Shown piece by piece: positions 45,474 to 54,668 of a stretch of 64,000 bases of DNA. The notes below the pieces were generated by a model. The model had not been told where the DNA came from. It was given only the letters and a program-made list of their open reading frames with translations, and did no database searches. The DNA is from Natrinema versiforme. GTDB lineage: Archaea > Halobacteriota > Halobacteria > Halobacteriales > Natrialbaceae. Numbering within the stretch: position 1 is the first letter of the stretch; the number at the start of each line of letters is the position of its first letter. Position numbers and translations under genes: made by a program. The stretch lies in NCBI RefSeq assembly GCF_005576615.1, contig NZ_CP040330.1, forward strand, positions 1,054,001-1,118,000, read 5' to 3'.

Positions 45474-45644
45474 CTACCGCTTCGCGCCGGCGACGCCGCT
45501 TCCGATCGCCGCGCCGCAGTCGTTGCACGCGACGAGATAGAACCGCTTCGACGCCGCGAAGAAGCCGGTCGTGGCGTCCATTTCGACGAACTCGACGTCG
45601 GTCTTCTCCGAGAGGGTCGCGTCGCATTCGGGGCAGTGGACCAT
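45474..45644 (-). CDS. Mini zinc-ribbon protein (copy 1 of a tandem pair)
   Basis: This is a 56-residue ORF beginning MVHCPECDATLSEKTDVEF and ending ASKRFYLVACNDCGAAIGSG with VAGAKR. Two CxxC pairs (Cys4/Cys7 and Cys40/Cys43) form a zinc ribbon. It is a close paralogue of the neighbour at 45684-45878, with the same ASKRFY and IGSGVAGAK blocks, so it arose by tandem duplication. Function is unknown; zinc ribbons of this size often bind RNA or protein. Confidence 0.7.
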   Translation of the reverse strand: MVHCPECDATLSEKTDVEFVEMDATTGFFAASKRFYLVACNDCGAAIGSGVAGAKR

Positions 45645-45683
45645 ACGCGCAGTTATGATAGCAGTGCTATATTTCTTGTCCTC

Positions 45684-45878
45684 TCACACGGCTCCGCCCC
45701 CGCCACCGCCGGCTTTCGCGCCGGCGACGCCGCTGCCGATCGTCGCGCCGCAGGCGGCACAGGACGCCGTATAGAAGCGTTTGGACGCCGCGATGATCCC
45801 CATCTCCGCGTCGGTTTCTGTGAAGTCGATGTCGGACGCCTCGGCGAGGGTCGTTCCGCAGTCAGGGCAGTGGACCAT
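45684..45878 (-). CDS. Mini zinc-ribbon protein (copy 2 of a tandem pair)
   Basis: The 64-residue product starts MVHCPDCGTTLAEASDIDF, has a second pair in ASCAACGATIGSG and ends in a Gly-rich tail. It shares the motif order of the 56-residue paralogue immediately downstream on the same strand. The Gly-rich tail (AGGGGGGAV) distinguishes it. Paired zinc-binding cysteines are conserved. Function is unknown. Confidence 0.75.
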   Translation of the reverse strand: MVHCPDCGTTLAEASDIDFTETDAEMGIIAASKRFYTASCAACGATIGSGVAGAKAGGGGGGAV

Positions 45879-45953
45879 AGCGATCGAATGGGAAGCCTGC
45901 CTGAAATTTGTTACCCACGTTCCACATCGGCGACTCGACCACCGCGAAATCGA

Positions 45954-46277
45954 TCACCGCGAGTACGTCTCGAGGCGGCGGATCTCCCCGTTCGACAGGT
46001 CGAAGAAGTCGGCGAACTCGAAGAGCGTCGCTCCGTCGTCGACCACGCGGCCGCGAACCGCGACCCGGTCGGCCTCGGCGATCACCGACTCGAGTTCGTG
46101 ACTGGTGTCCGGATTCGGTCGCTTCTCGCGCATGAATTCGATGAACTCGTCGCGGTCCTCGAACGTCCGGTCGGGCCGGTGCTGGACGAACTCGGGCGAG
46201 AGAACCGCCTCGAGTGCGTCGTAATCGTGCTCGTCGAGCGCGTCGTAGTATTGCCGGACGAGAGCGGCCGAATCCAT
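45954..46277 (-). CDS. SnoaL/NTF2-like protein
   Basis: The start at 46277 (MDSAALVRQYYDALDEHDYDAL) gives 107 residues. The early helix with AVLSPEFVQHRPDRTFEDRDEF and a following beta part are those of the SnoaL-like NTF2 fold, a cone-shaped pocket used for small hydrophobic ligands or polyketide cyclisation. Haloarchaeal members are uncharacterised. The longer frame from 46361 adds a non-conserved-looking tail. Confidence 0.78.
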   Translation of the reverse strand: MDSAALVRQYYDALDEHDYDALEAVLSPEFVQHRPDRTFEDRDEFIEFMREKRPNPDTSHELESVIAEADRVAVRGRVVDDGATLFEFADFFDLSNGEIRRLETYSR

Positions 46278-46438
46278 ACCCGACGTTTCGGTGCGATCGA
46301 CAAAAGTGTGCGACTCTCCTGCCCGGTTCGTTCCGGTTACTCGAGCAGGGATCGCAATCATTTGGACGATTTACAGCGATAATCCCATATGCGAAGGGCT
46401 GAAATGAATGGCCGAAACGGTACCGACCGAGATAGCAA

Positions 46439-46720
46439 ATGATCGATGGAATTGGAAGCGAGATCTACTGGGAACAGGTCGCAATGAGCGTCTTCGTGTC
46501 AGCCGTACTCGTCCGTGATCTGCTCGAGAATCGAGACTCAGAGGAACAGGTTCGATCGAGTATCGTCTCCCTCGTCGGCTGCGTGTTGCTCGCCGCGAAC
46601 GGAGTGATTCGGCCGCCCGGACTCGTCTTGCTGGGTCCTGCCACGATCTGCTTCATCACTGGCCTCGCATTGCACCTGTCGACACGAGGGTGGCGTTCCG
46701 ATGGCAGTACGGCCCACTGA
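46439..46720 (+). CDS. Small membrane protein of unknown function
   Basis: The 93-residue frame has three hydrophobic stretches (about residues 13-25, 44-60 and 64-80) with a charged loop between the first two (RDLLENRDSEEQVRS). No family is recognised. It lies between an NTF2-like gene and tsr3. Coding is plausible but unproven. Confidence 0.45.
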   Translation: MIDGIGSEIYWEQVAMSVFVSAVLVRDLLENRDSEEQVRSSIVSLVGCVLLAANGVIRPPGLVLLGPATICFITGLALHLSTRGWRSDGSTAH

Positions 46721-46804
46721 GGCCCGGAAACGACGAACGGACGGCGGACCTGTGAGTCGCCCCGTTCCACATCGCTTTTCTCTCGGCTTCCCCTCCCTCC
46801 TCCT

Positions 46805-47308
46805 GTGGAGTGTCACGTCTACTACGAGGGCGACGACGACCCCGAGAAGTGTACCGCGCGTCGCCTCGAGAAGTTCGAGAAGGCGATCCTCCATCGGTCG
46901 ATGGGGCGGGTGCCCTACGGGGTCGTGCTCAACCCCCATGCCGAGCAGGCGCTCTCGCCGGCCGATCTCGAGGAGGGGCTGGGGACGTTGGTCGCGCTGG
47001 ACTGCTCGTGGGAGTCCGCCGAGGAAGCGTCATTTCAGATGCGCGGGGTCCACCGCGCGCTCCCGTTTCTCGTCGCCGCGAACCCGATCAACTACGGTCG
47101 CCCGTTCCGGCTGACCACCGTCGAGGCGCTCGCCGCCGCGGCCTGTATCTTCGACGACCGGGAACTGGCCGAGGACCTGCTCGAGCCGTTCCGCTGGGGC
47201 GAGACCTTCCTGACGCTCAACGAAGAACCGCTCCGGCGGTACAGCGAGTGTACGGACTCGAGCGAGATCGTCGCGGTCCAAGAAGACTATCTGGCCGACG
47301 AGGAGTAA
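46805..47308 (+). CDS. tsr3: 16S rRNA aminocarboxypropyltransferase Tsr3
   Basis: Tsr3 adds an aminocarboxypropyl group from SAM to the small-subunit rRNA hypermodified base near the decoding centre. The 167-residue protein has [18 protein letters not shown], the ALDCSWE motif and [18 protein letters not shown], all DUF367/Tsr3 hallmarks. The start is a GTG at 46805 (GTG GAG TGT CAC); no ATG occurs before the first conserved block. It lies 140 bases upstream of rpl40e, another translation gene. Confidence 0.92.
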   Translation: MECHVYYEGDDDPEKCTARRLEKFEKAILHRSMGRVPYGVVLNPHAEQALSPADLEEGLGTLVALDCSWESAEEASFQMRGVHRALPFLVAANPINYGRPFRLTTVEALAAAACIFDDRELAEDLLEPFRWGETFLTLNEEPLRRYSECTDSSEIVAVQEDYLADEE

Positions 47309-47450
47309 CCGCGAGCCAGCGGCGGCGACGGTCCGTCGCCGACACCGACCGCTGGTCCTGTTGACGCCCGCTCGACAGTTGGGTTCGGCCGCGACCGAGT
47401 CGCGCCCGTCGGATCACAGCGATTAAATGCCCCACGAGCGAAAGCCGGGT

Positions 47451-47600
47451 ATGGCCAGTTTCGACGCCGCTGAGAAACGGATGCTCGAGAAGATGATCTG
47501 CATGCGCTGTAACGCTCGCAACTCCAAGCGAGCCACCCGCTGTCGCAAGTGCGGGTACAAGAAGCTTCGCCCCAAGGCGAAGGAAGCCCGCGCCGCATAA
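47451..47600 (+). CDS. rpl40e: Large-subunit ribosomal protein L40e
   Basis: This is a 49-residue [23 protein letters not shown], then a basic zinc finger with Cys17, Cys20, Cys31 and Cys34 and a Lys/Arg-rich tail ending KEARAA. This is archaeal L40e, a zinc-binding ribosomal protein. A GATTAAATG box lies about 25-30 bases upstream, giving a leaderless message. Confidence 0.95.
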   Translation: MASFDAAEKRMLEKMICMRCNARNSKRATRCRKCGYKKLRPKAKEARAA

Positions 47601-47745
47601 TCGCCCGCGACGGATCGCTCGGTTCGATCCGGTTTTTGGCGCTTCTGGTTCTGTAGTGACCACGTTGCTAGTTCCGACTCTCGCTGGCGACGCCGTCGTC
47701 TCGAGAGACGGTCGCAGCGCTAGTGATGGCCCAGACGACAAGTCC

Positions 47746-48363
47746 TCACTCGTCAGGATATTTCGGCTCCCGCTTCTCCGCCCGCTCGAGCGCCGTTTCC
47801 ACGACATCGAGTACGTCGCCGTGGAAGACCCCACCGTGGCCCGCGTACATGTGTTCGACCCCCTCGGGCATGCGCTCGAGCAAGTCCTCGATGCTCTCGA
47901 TGAGTCGCTCGCGGGACTGGCCGGCCATGTCGGTGCGCCCGAAACTGCCGTAGTCGAAGGCCCCGTCGTCGTGGACGACGACATCGCCGGAGAACAGCGA
48001 CGACTCGGAGACGAACGAGACATGGTCGTCGGCGTGGCCCGGCGTGTAGACGACGTCGAACTCCTCGTCGCCGATCCGGACCGTGTCGCCGTCGTCGATC
48101 GCCTGCGTCCGGGCTGGATGCTCGGCGTAGGCGTACACCTCGGGGTCGAAGGCGTCGCAGACGGCCTCGAGCTGGGCGACGTGATCGCCGTGTTGGTGGG
48201 TCATCACGACGGCCTCGAGGTCGTCGGCGTAGTCGCGGATTTCGTCGACGACGCCGTCCCACGCGCCGGCGTCGACCAGCGTCGTCGTTCCGTCCTCGCC
48301 GACGGCGAGGAATGCGTTGCAGGTGAACGTCTCCGCGTCCTCGGTGACGTGATGGACTTCCAT
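47746..48363 (-). CDS. Metallo-beta-lactamase-fold hydrolase, glyoxalase II-like
   Basis: The start at 48363 gives MEVHHVTEDAETFTCNAF. The 205-residue protein has the metal motif THQHGDH (His56, His58, Asp60, His61), then YTPGHADDHVSF, SGDVVVHDDG and YAGHGGVFH, a complete set for a dinuclear site. It probably hydrolyses a thioester or similar. The family covers glyoxalase II and others, so the substrate is open. It stands alone and converges with rpl40e. Confidence 0.85.
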   Translation of the reverse strand: MEVHHVTEDAETFTCNAFLAVGEDGTTTLVDAGAWDGVVDEIRDYADDLEAVVMTHQHGDHVAQLEAVCDAFDPEVYAYAEHPARTQAIDDGDTVRIGDEEFDVVYTPGHADDHVSFVSESSLFSGDVVVHDDGAFDYGSFGRTDMAGQSRERLIESIEDLLERMPEGVEHMYAGHGGVFHGDVLDVVETALERAEKREPKYPDE

Positions 48364-48582
48364 ACCGGAACAGTCGACGGCCGGTGGCAAAAACGGTGCC
48401 ATCACGGAACCCGACGCCGCTCGCGCTCGCCGTCTTCGCCCATCGCACATCTGGCGGATATTTTATATCGGATCTCCGGATCGTCCGTAGAACGTCTTTC
48501 CCGAACGTGTTTGTTGCTTGGAAAACTCTCATAACTCAGTGACCACGGAATTTTTCAATCGGTATCTCGTAGACCATACTGT

Positions 48583-48759
48583 ATGGGATTTGGGAGCTAC
48601 GATGAATCTGAGCAACAGGAGGTCGACGCTGATTTTGACGACGAGGACGCAGTCAAGTCGGGAGAGAACAGCCACGAGGGAACCATCGAGTTCGAAAATG
48701 GCGCGTCCAGCGACGAACTGCTCGATCGGCTCAAGGAGATCAAAGACGAGAGCGACTGA
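48583..48759 (+). CDS. DUF5786 small acidic protein
   Basis: The 58-residue ORF begins MGFGSYDESEQQEVDADF and ends LLDRLKEIKDESD. This opening is the signature I know for the haloarchaeal DUF5786 family. It is very acidic, with one predicted C-terminal helix. The next gene starts three bases after its stop, so the two are cotranscribed. Function is unknown. Confidence 0.8.
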   Translation: MGFGSYDESEQQEVDADFDDEDAVKSGENSHEGTIEFENGASSDELLDRLKEIKDESD

Positions 48760-48762
48760 CGG

Positions 48763-49341
48763 ATGAAGCCCGGGGTGCGGGCGCTGGGCATCGCCGAATC
48801 GTACCGCGGCGATCACGACCGTAACCGGGCCGAGAGCACGCTCGCCGGTGCCGTCGTCCGGGCCGACCGTGTCTGTGACGGCCTCGAGTACGCTGCCTGT
48901 CGCGTCGGCGGCACCGACGGGACCGACGCCGTTATCGGGCTGCTCGACGACCTCGGCCGTCCGGACATCCGGTACGTCCTGCTCGGCGCTGTCGCCCCCG
49001 CGTGGTACAACCTTCTCGACCTCTCGCGAATTCACGAGGCGGTCGACCGGCCGGTGATCGCCGTCACCTTCGAGGCCAGCGACGGCCTCGAGGCCAGCCT
49101 CCGAGAGGCGTTTTCCGGACCCGAACTCGAGGCCCGCCTCGCGACCTACCGAGCGCTGCCGGAGCGACGCGACCTGTCGGTCAACGACGAGACCGTCTAC
49201 GTGAGATCGGTCGGGCTCGAGGCCGACGAGGCAGCGGCCGTCGTCCGGGCATTCACTCCCGAGGGCGGCCGTCCGGAGCCGATTCGGGTCGCCGGACAGG
49301 CGGCTCGAGCGGCGGATTCGTACGTGCGATCGCTCGAGTGA
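48763..49341 (+). CDS. DUF99 family protein, endonuclease V-like fold
   Basis: The 192-residue protein has MKPGVRALGIAESYRG, LLGAVAPAWYNLLDL and DRPVIAVTFEASDGLE. DUF99 is an archaeal family whose fold resembles endonuclease V. Biochemical function is not established to my knowledge. It follows the DUF5786 gene and precedes a uracil-DNA glycosylase gene, which is suggestive of DNA repair but weak evidence. Confidence 0.85.
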   Translation: MKPGVRALGIAESYRGDHDRNRAESTLAGAVVRADRVCDGLEYAACRVGGTDGTDAVIGLLDDLGRPDIRYVLLGAVAPAWYNLLDLSRIHEAVDRPVIAVTFEASDGLEASLREAFSGPELEARLATYRALPERRDLSVNDETVYVRSVGLEADEAAAVVRAFTPEGGRPEPIRVAGQAARAADSYVRSLE

Positions 49342-49455
49342 CGGAATGAGGCGGGCAGGGGTCGGTCCGTCGAGCCGGTACACCGGTCGCAGTCCGTCTC
49401 GGACCCGACGGCACCGTCCCGAAAGACGTAGGAGGCGACCCGCTGACTCCCACGT

Positions 49456-50052
49456 ATGGGAGCGATGGAGGACCTCTGTGTCACGGAGTGTACGCGCTGT
49501 CCGGCGCTCGTCGATTCGCGGAGCCGGATCGTCAACGGCGGCGGCCCCGAGGACGCCGACCTCCTGTTCGTCGGCGAGGGCCCCGGAGCCAACGAGGACG
49601 AGCAGGGCGAACCGTTCGTCGGCCGCAGCGGCACCGTCTTAGATGACGGCCTCCGCAACGTCGGCCTCGGGCGCGGCGACATTCGCATTACCAACTGCGT
49701 GCGCTGTCGTCCCCCCGAAAACCGCGACCCGAAAAAGGACGAACTCGCGAACTGTCGGGGCTACCTCGAGCAAGAAATCGCCTCGCTCGATCCGGAGGTG
49801 ATCGTCACGCTGGGGAAGGTGCCGAGCGAACACCTGCTCGAGCGGTCGGTCGCGGTCACCAAGGAGGCGGGCGACCTCGCGGAGGTTCGGATCGACGGCA
49901 CGCCGCGGCGACTGCTGATCTGTGTCCACCCGGCGGCGACGCTGTACGATCGCAGTCAGGAGGAGACGTTCGAGAACGCCCTGCAGCGGGCGGCCGATCT
50001 CGCGGGCGTCGCGGACAGCGAGGGCGGACAGTCCCGCCTCGACGGGTTTTGA
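49456..50052 (+). CDS. Uracil-DNA glycosylase, type 4 (iron-sulfur)
   Basis: The 198-residue enzyme removes uracil from DNA. It has the [4Fe-4S] ligands Cys12, Cys15, Cys84 (or Cys81) and Cys100, the active-site GEGPGANEDEQGEPFVGRSG motif, NCVRCRPPENRDP and a C-terminal CVHPAATLY. These features are typical of type 4 UDG. The start at 49456 is used; an internal ATG at codon 4 is possible. Confidence 0.93.
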   Translation: MGAMEDLCVTECTRCPALVDSRSRIVNGGGPEDADLLFVGEGPGANEDEQGEPFVGRSGTVLDDGLRNVGLGRGDIRITNCVRCRPPENRDPKKDELANCRGYLEQEIASLDPEVIVTLGKVPSEHLLERSVAVTKEAGDLAEVRIDGTPRRLLICVHPAATLYDRSQEETFENALQRAADLAGVADSEGGQSRLDGF

Positions 50053-50169
50053 GCTGCCGGAGCCGACGCGGTAACTCTCAGTCGTCGGCGGAGCGATTTC
50101 GGTGACGATTCAGACGACCGATCACAGTTCATCGAATATATTATTACATGTTGTCAGAAATCAACGCAT

Positions 50170-50640
50170 ATGTCTCAGTCCTCCGCTTCCGAATCCGCCG
50201 AACCCGCCGATCCCGCGTGGCGATTCGGCGTCTACCTGTTTCCGCTCGCGCCGCTCGCGATGCTCGGCTCGTACGCTGGCCTCTGGCTCTTCACGCGGTC
50301 CGTCGACGCGGAGTCGCTCGGCGTCGGACTGGCCGCGTTCGCCGTGACCGTCCTCGCCGGCTGGTTGTCGGTCATCTTCGCTGCGATCGTTGCGGGGTCG
50401 TTGCTCATGGACGCGCTCGCACTCCGGGACCACCCGTCTTGGAATCCGAACCCGTGGATCGCGGGCGGCCTCGGTCTCGTTCACCTCGCCGGAGCCGAAC
50501 TGGTGATTCCGTACCTGCTCTCGGTTCCCGGTATCGGCTACTACCTCTACCGGCGACGGCAACTGATCGGTCGCGACGGCGGTGACGACAGTGGCGGCAG
50601 TGGTGGGCCAACCGAGTCGACGGAGGGCCGCGCCGCGTGA
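50170..50640 (+). CDS. Membrane protein of unknown function
   Basis: The 156-residue protein has four hydrophobic segments (about residues 19-43, 52-80, 96-110 and 112-128) and an acidic/Ser-rich tail. An AT-rich box (ATATATTATTA, 50134-50144) lies about 26-36 bases before the ATG, supporting the start. No family is recognised. Confidence 0.65.
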   Translation: MSQSSASESAEPADPAWRFGVYLFPLAPLAMLGSYAGLWLFTRSVDAESLGVGLAAFAVTVLAGWLSVIFAAIVAGSLLMDALALRDHPSWNPNPWIAGGLGLVHLAGAELVIPYLLSVPGIGYYLYRRRQLIGRDGGDDSGGSGGPTESTEGRAA

Positions 50641-50697
50641 GTCACGACGGGTTGCACGAAGGGTAATTCACTTTACCACGCCCCACCGAGTACGCGT

Positions 50698-51360
50698 ATG
50701 AGCACTGTTTCGTCTCCGCAGGAGGAAACCCTCGCGTCCATCGTCATCGTCGACTACGGGCTGGGGAACCTCCGCAGCGTCACGCGCGGCTTGGAGCGGG
50801 CGGGTGCCGACATCGAAATCACGGACGACCCCGCGGCGTTCGCCGCGGCCGACGGCGTCGTCCTGCCGGGCGTCGGCGCGTTCCGCGAGGGCGTCGAAAA
50901 CGCCGACCCGCTCCGCGAGGACCTCCTCGAGGTGGCCGAGAGCGGGACCCCCCTCTTCGGCATCTGTCTCGGAATGCAGATGCTGCTCACGACGAGCGAG
51001 GAGGGCGACAACGACGGCGAGTCGGCCGTTCAGGGACTCGACCTGATCCCCGGCACCAACGTCCGATTCGCGGAGGGCCAGAAGGTCCCCCACATGGGCT
51101 GGAACGAACTCCACGTCCAGCGCGAGCACCCGCTGGTGGAGGGCATCGACGGGAACTACGCCTACTTCGTCCACTCCTACTACGCGGTTCCCGACGACCG
51201 GAACGCGACGGTCGCGACGACGGATTATGAACTCGAGTTCCCCTCGATCGTCGCGAACGAGGCGGGCAACGTCTTCGGCACGCAGTTCCACCCCGAGAAG
51301 AGCGGCGAGACGGGACTACAGATCCTGCGGAATTTCGTGGAAATCTGCGCCGCGGAGTAG
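50698..51360 (+). CDS. hisH: Imidazole glycerol phosphate synthase subunit HisH
   Basis: HisH is the glutaminase that supplies ammonia to HisF in histidine synthesis. The 220-residue protein has the triad Cys90 (FGICLGMQMLL), His198 and Glu200 (FHPEKSGETG), plus VVLPGVGAFREG and PHMGWNELHVQ. No hisF is in the window. Length is normal. Confidence 0.95.
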   Translation: MSTVSSPQEETLASIVIVDYGLGNLRSVTRGLERAGADIEITDDPAAFAAADGVVLPGVGAFREGVENADPLREDLLEVAESGTPLFGICLGMQMLLTTSEEGDNDGESAVQGLDLIPGTNVRFAEGQKVPHMGWNELHVQREHPLVEGIDGNYAYFVHSYYAVPDDRNATVATTDYELEFPSIVANEAGNVFGTQFHPEKSGETGLQILRNFVEICAAE

Positions 51361-51539
51361 TCGAGCGTCGCAGACTGCGAACGGCTGCCGGAACGTGCTG
51401 CTTTTTCCCGATTATGCGGAGTGGAAGCCATTGGATCGCCCGAACGAAAAAGCGGAGTGCTGACGGGCTGGGAATTCTGCAAAAGTCGTCGAGGTGCAAC
51501 CGACTCGCGCAGAGCAATAGACGGAGTGCTCTTCGGCCG

Positions 51540-52193
51540 TCACTCCATCGAGAGCGACCACGTCCCGGCGGCTTCGACCGTCACGAAACCGACGCCGTCG
51601 ATATCGAACGTCGTCTCACCCTCGAACTGATCGAGTTCGTTGAACGCGAGTTCCGAAAAGAGACCGCCTTGGGGAAGGATTTCGACGATGAAGTTACCTT
51701 GCCCCTCGTGGCTTCCGTGAGCTCGGCCGAGTCCGTCGAACAGAAACGGGCCGTCCCATGTCGACCCTTCACCCTCGAGTTCGACCGGTAACGAATCGGC
51801 TTCGTCCGCAGTCGGCCGCGGTTGTCGGATCTCGATTTCCCACTCCCCGTCAGCGTCGATATCCAGTAGATACGTCCCCTGTTCCGCGAGCACGCCCGAC
51901 GCGCCGTCGTACTCCCCGATCGCGTTAATCAGCAATTCCTCGTACCCGTTATCCGTCGGAATCAGTTCGACGATGAAGTTCGCCTCGCCGTCGTGGACGG
52001 CCTCGGCGATGGTCACACCACCCTCGAGTTCGAACTCGTCGGTGACGGTCGCACCCGTCCCGTCGATCGTGAGCGGATCTGGGTCGTCGTCCGATTGGAC
52101 GTTGGCCGTTCCCGTGGTTGCGGCTGTTCCGGACGAGCCAACGATCGGAGCGGTCAATCCGAGACTCGCGGTGAGATAGCGTCGTCTCTTCAT
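51540..52193 (-). CDS. Secreted beta-rich protein with two repeats
   Basis: The start at 52193 gives MKRRRYLTASLGLTAPIVG, a twin-arginine-like or Sec signal (residues 1-30). The remaining 180 residues fall into two similar halves of about 90 residues, each with an acidic beta-strand region and a FIVELIP / FIVEILP strand (SHEGQGNFIVEILPQGG against VHDGEANFIVELIPTDN). A tandem domain duplication is the clear feature. Function is unknown, perhaps surface-attached. AT-richer composition than the flanking hisH suggests transfer. Confidence 0.7.
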   Translation of the reverse strand: MKRRRYLTASLGLTAPIVGSSGTAATTGTANVQSDDDPDPLTIDGTGATVTDEFELEGGVTIAEAVHDGEANFIVELIPTDNGYEELLINAIGEYDGASGVLAEQGTYLLDIDADGEWEIEIRQPRPTADEADSLPVELEGEGSTWDGPFLFDGLGRAHGSHEGQGNFIVEILPQGGLFSELAFNELDQFEGETTFDIDGVGFVTVEAAGTWSLSME

Positions 52194-52309
52194 ACGGTAA
52201 CAACCCACATTCAACGTCTTCAAATGCTACTCATATCGTTAGTGATAGTCGTACGTGTTGGGGTGTAAGACCGCTCACTGACTGATTTCCGCAGCCGGCC
52301 GCAGAGACG

Positions 52310-52666
52310 TTATATGAGGTCACGGACTTCCGAGTACCACATATCGTGGTAGTCGACGTGGCCGACCCGGCGCGCGATCGCGACCGCTAAGGAGTGCCAG
52401 CAGCGCTCTGTCGGGTCGTCGGCGTCGAGGTTGTACTCGCTGTCCTTGCAGGTACAGCCGCCGTCCTCGACGATGTACTCGTCGTCGTAGCCGACGACGA
52501 TCGTGAAGTCGCGGTAGGATTTCACGCGGTTTTCGCCGACCGCTTCGATGGCGCGAACCCCGCGGTCGCCGTGGATCTCCGAGATCTCGCCGACGATCTC
52601 CGGCGTCAGCTCGCCGGCTTCCTCGAGAGCAGCCTGCCATCGCTCGACGGGGTTGGCCTTCGGCAC
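52310..52666 (-). CDS. SWIM zinc-finger protein
   Basis: The start is a GTG at 52666 giving 118 residues (MPKANPVERWQAALEEAG); upstream residues are not conserved-looking. The C-terminal half has VEDGGCTCKDSEYN then TERCWHSLAVAIARR, the CxC...CxH zinc ligands of SWIM domains. These often sit in DNA or protein interaction modules. Haloarchaeal members are uncharacterised. Confidence 0.8.
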   Translation of the reverse strand: MPKANPVERWQAALEEAGELTPEIVGEISEIHGDRGVRAIEAVGENRVKSYRDFTIVVGYDDEYIVEDGGCTCKDSEYNLDADDPTERCWHSLAVAIARRVGHVDYHDMWYSEVRDLI

Positions 52667-52857
52667 GTCCGTGACTGTGCACCGAACTGTAAAATCGGTT
52701 TGGTTGTGTCGCCGCAGGGGCGGGACGACCGACGCGCCCTGTGTGCAATCGCCCGCCGATTCGAGAGCGACGCCGGGCTCGGTCAACCGGTTGACTCCCG
52801 CTCGAGCCGGCGACGTAACAGGAAAGCCGAAAGTCTGGGGAACCATTCCGTAGCGTG

Positions 52858-53011
52858 ATAGCCTCCGCGCGCTAACGGCCGAGGCGTTGCGTCTGCTTCA
52901 ACGGAACCGAATCGTCGAACGCCACGGCGGGGACAGCCGGGTCGAGTCCGAGTCGGGCGACGACTCGACGGTCTCGGGTACCCTGTCCGCGCTCGACGAC
53001 GGCCTCGAGTG
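52858..53011 (+). pseudogene. Possible degraded C-terminal coding fragment
   Basis: One plus-strand frame runs from just after a TAG to a TGA at 53011 and reads ALTAEALRLLQRNRIVERHG then an acidic tail, with strong haloarchaeal codon bias but no ATG or GTG start. It may be the end of a lost winged-helix-like gene, or chance in a GC-rich genome. Confidence 0.25.
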
Positions 53012-53093
53012 AGCCCACACGGTCTCACAGCGCGGTCCGCCGACTGCCGTCCGAGACCACACCGTTTTTCGCCCGGTACCGACGAGACGTGGT

Positions 53094-54212
53094 ATGCGCG
53101 TCACCGAGGGCGGGGTCGAACTCGAGGTCCCCGGCGAGCAGACGGAGGGCATCGAGGAGGCGGTCTTCTACAACCCGCGACAGGAGTTGAACCGGGATCT
53201 GACGATCGCGACGCTGCGGGCCTACCGCGAGCGCGAGGACCGCGCCACCTCCTATCTGGACGCGATGACCGCGAGCGGCGTCCGCGGCGTTCGGGCCGCC
53301 GCGGACGGCTGGGACGTGACCTGCTGTGACGTCGACGAGGAAGCCGTCGACCTCGCGCGAGAGAACCTCGAGCGGAACGACTGCGAGGAGGCGACCGTCG
53401 AACACCGCGATGTCAACGCCCTCATGCACGACTCGACGTTCGACGTGATCGATCTCGATCCCTACGGGACGCCGATGCCCTTCGCCGACGCCGCGTTCGC
53501 GAACTGCCGCGATCTGCTCTGCGTGACCGCGACCGACACCGCGCCGCTGTGTGGCGCACACTTCAACAGCGGCGTCCGTTCGTACTCCGCGGTGCCCCGA
53601 AACACGGACTACCACGCCGAAATGGGCGTTCGGATCCTCATCTCGGCGCTCGCACGCAGCGGCGCGCGCTTCGATGTCGGCGTCGAGCCGATCCTGACCC
53701 ACGCGACCAGCCACTACGTCCGCACCTACCTCGAACTGACCCACAAGCCCACCGCGGCCGACGCCGCGATCGACGAGTTAGGCCACTGCTATCACTGCGA
53801 AGACTGCCTCTACCGCGAGGTCGACCCCGGGCTGATCGCCGATCCGGTCGAGACGTGTCCCCACTGCGGCGGGAATCGGATGCTCGCTGCCGGCCCGATT
53901 TGGCTCGGACCGGTCCAAGATTCGGAGTTCATCGCCGCGGTTCGGGACGAGATTCCCTATACGTTCGATACCGCACCGGAGGCGCGGGAACTCTGTGACA
54001 CGCTCGCGGCGGAACTCGACGAGCCGACCCACTACGACCAGCACAAACTCTGTCGGAACTGGGGGCTGCCCGCGAACGCGATGGACGACTTCTTGGCCGA
54101 TCTGCGCGAGGCGGGGTATGCGGCCTCTCGAGCCCACTACGGCGGGACGACGTTCAAGACGGACGCGAGCGTGGGCGAGATCCGTGCGGCGACCGAGGAC
54201 AGTCTCGGCTAG
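53094..54212 (+). CDS. trm1: tRNA (guanine(26)-N(2))-dimethyltransferase Trm1
   Basis: Trm1 uses SAM to make N2,N2-dimethylguanosine at position 26 of tRNA. The 372-residue protein has the SAM-binding [15 protein letters not shown] loop, the catalytic [18 protein letters not shown] motif, [13 protein letters not shown] and a C-terminal zinc-binding region with [11 protein letters not shown] and [11 protein letters not shown]. Length fits archaeal Trm1. The ATG at 53094 lies just after a T-rich box at about 53065-53070. Confidence 0.95.
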   Translation: MRVTEGGVELEVPGEQTEGIEEAVFYNPRQELNRDLTIATLRAYREREDRATSYLDAMTASGVRGVRAAADGWDVTCCDVDEEAVDLARENLERNDCEEATVEHRDVNALMHDSTFDVIDLDPYGTPMPFADAAFANCRDLLCVTATDTAPLCGAHFNSGVRSYSAVPRNTDYHAEMGVRILISALARSGARFDVGVEPILTHATSHYVRTYLELTHKPTAADAAIDELGHCYHCEDCLYREVDPGLIADPVETCPHCGGNRMLAAGPIWLGPVQDSEFIAAVRDEIPYTFDTAPEARELCDTLAAELDEPTHYDQHKLCRNWGLPANAMDDFLADLREAGYAASRAHYGGTTFKTDASVGEIRAATEDSLG

Positions 54213-54225
54213 TCGACGAGAGCGG

Positions 54226-54426
54226 TCACTCGAGGTCGGCGTACAGTCGCACGAGCCCACACTCCGGGCAGCAGACGCCCTGCAGTTTCGTCGTATTTTT
54301 CAGCCCGATCTTTCCCAGGAGTCCGTCGCGTTTCCCCGTCGCGATGGACAGGCTCATTCCCTCGGTGTCGCGAACGGGGACCGATTTCATCGTCACACCG
54401 CAGTCCGGACAGCGTCGTTGCTCCAT
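54226..54426 (-). CDS. Zinc-ribbon protein
   Basis: The 66-residue protein has CPDC (Cys6, Cys9) and a C-terminal VCCPECGLVRLY (Cys52, Cys53, Cys56) around a basic middle. This is a small zinc-binding module of unknown function that converges with trm1. Two-ended cysteine pairs and the conserved C-terminus support a real gene. Confidence 0.75.
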   Translation of the reverse strand: MEQRRCPDCGVTMKSVPVRDTEGMSLSIATGKRDGLLGKIGLKNTTKLQGVCCPECGLVRLYADLE

Positions 54427-54668
54427 ACGATAGTATCAGTTCTCCAATTGAAAATACTTGGCTCGAACCGCAGCGTCCGGCGACGGGTCGAGCGGCGGCT
54501 CTCCGGCCCGTATCGGCCCCGTACATCGACTCGACGGTCGAAGGGAACGACTACGGCGTTTCAGTCGCGATCGGGCCAGAGGCGTCGTGACGAGCGCCAC
54601 AGTGTAAGAGTCCGTTGTGCATCTGTGCGACGAGACTACATATAGTGGCCCGCGTGGAAGGGGCGCGC

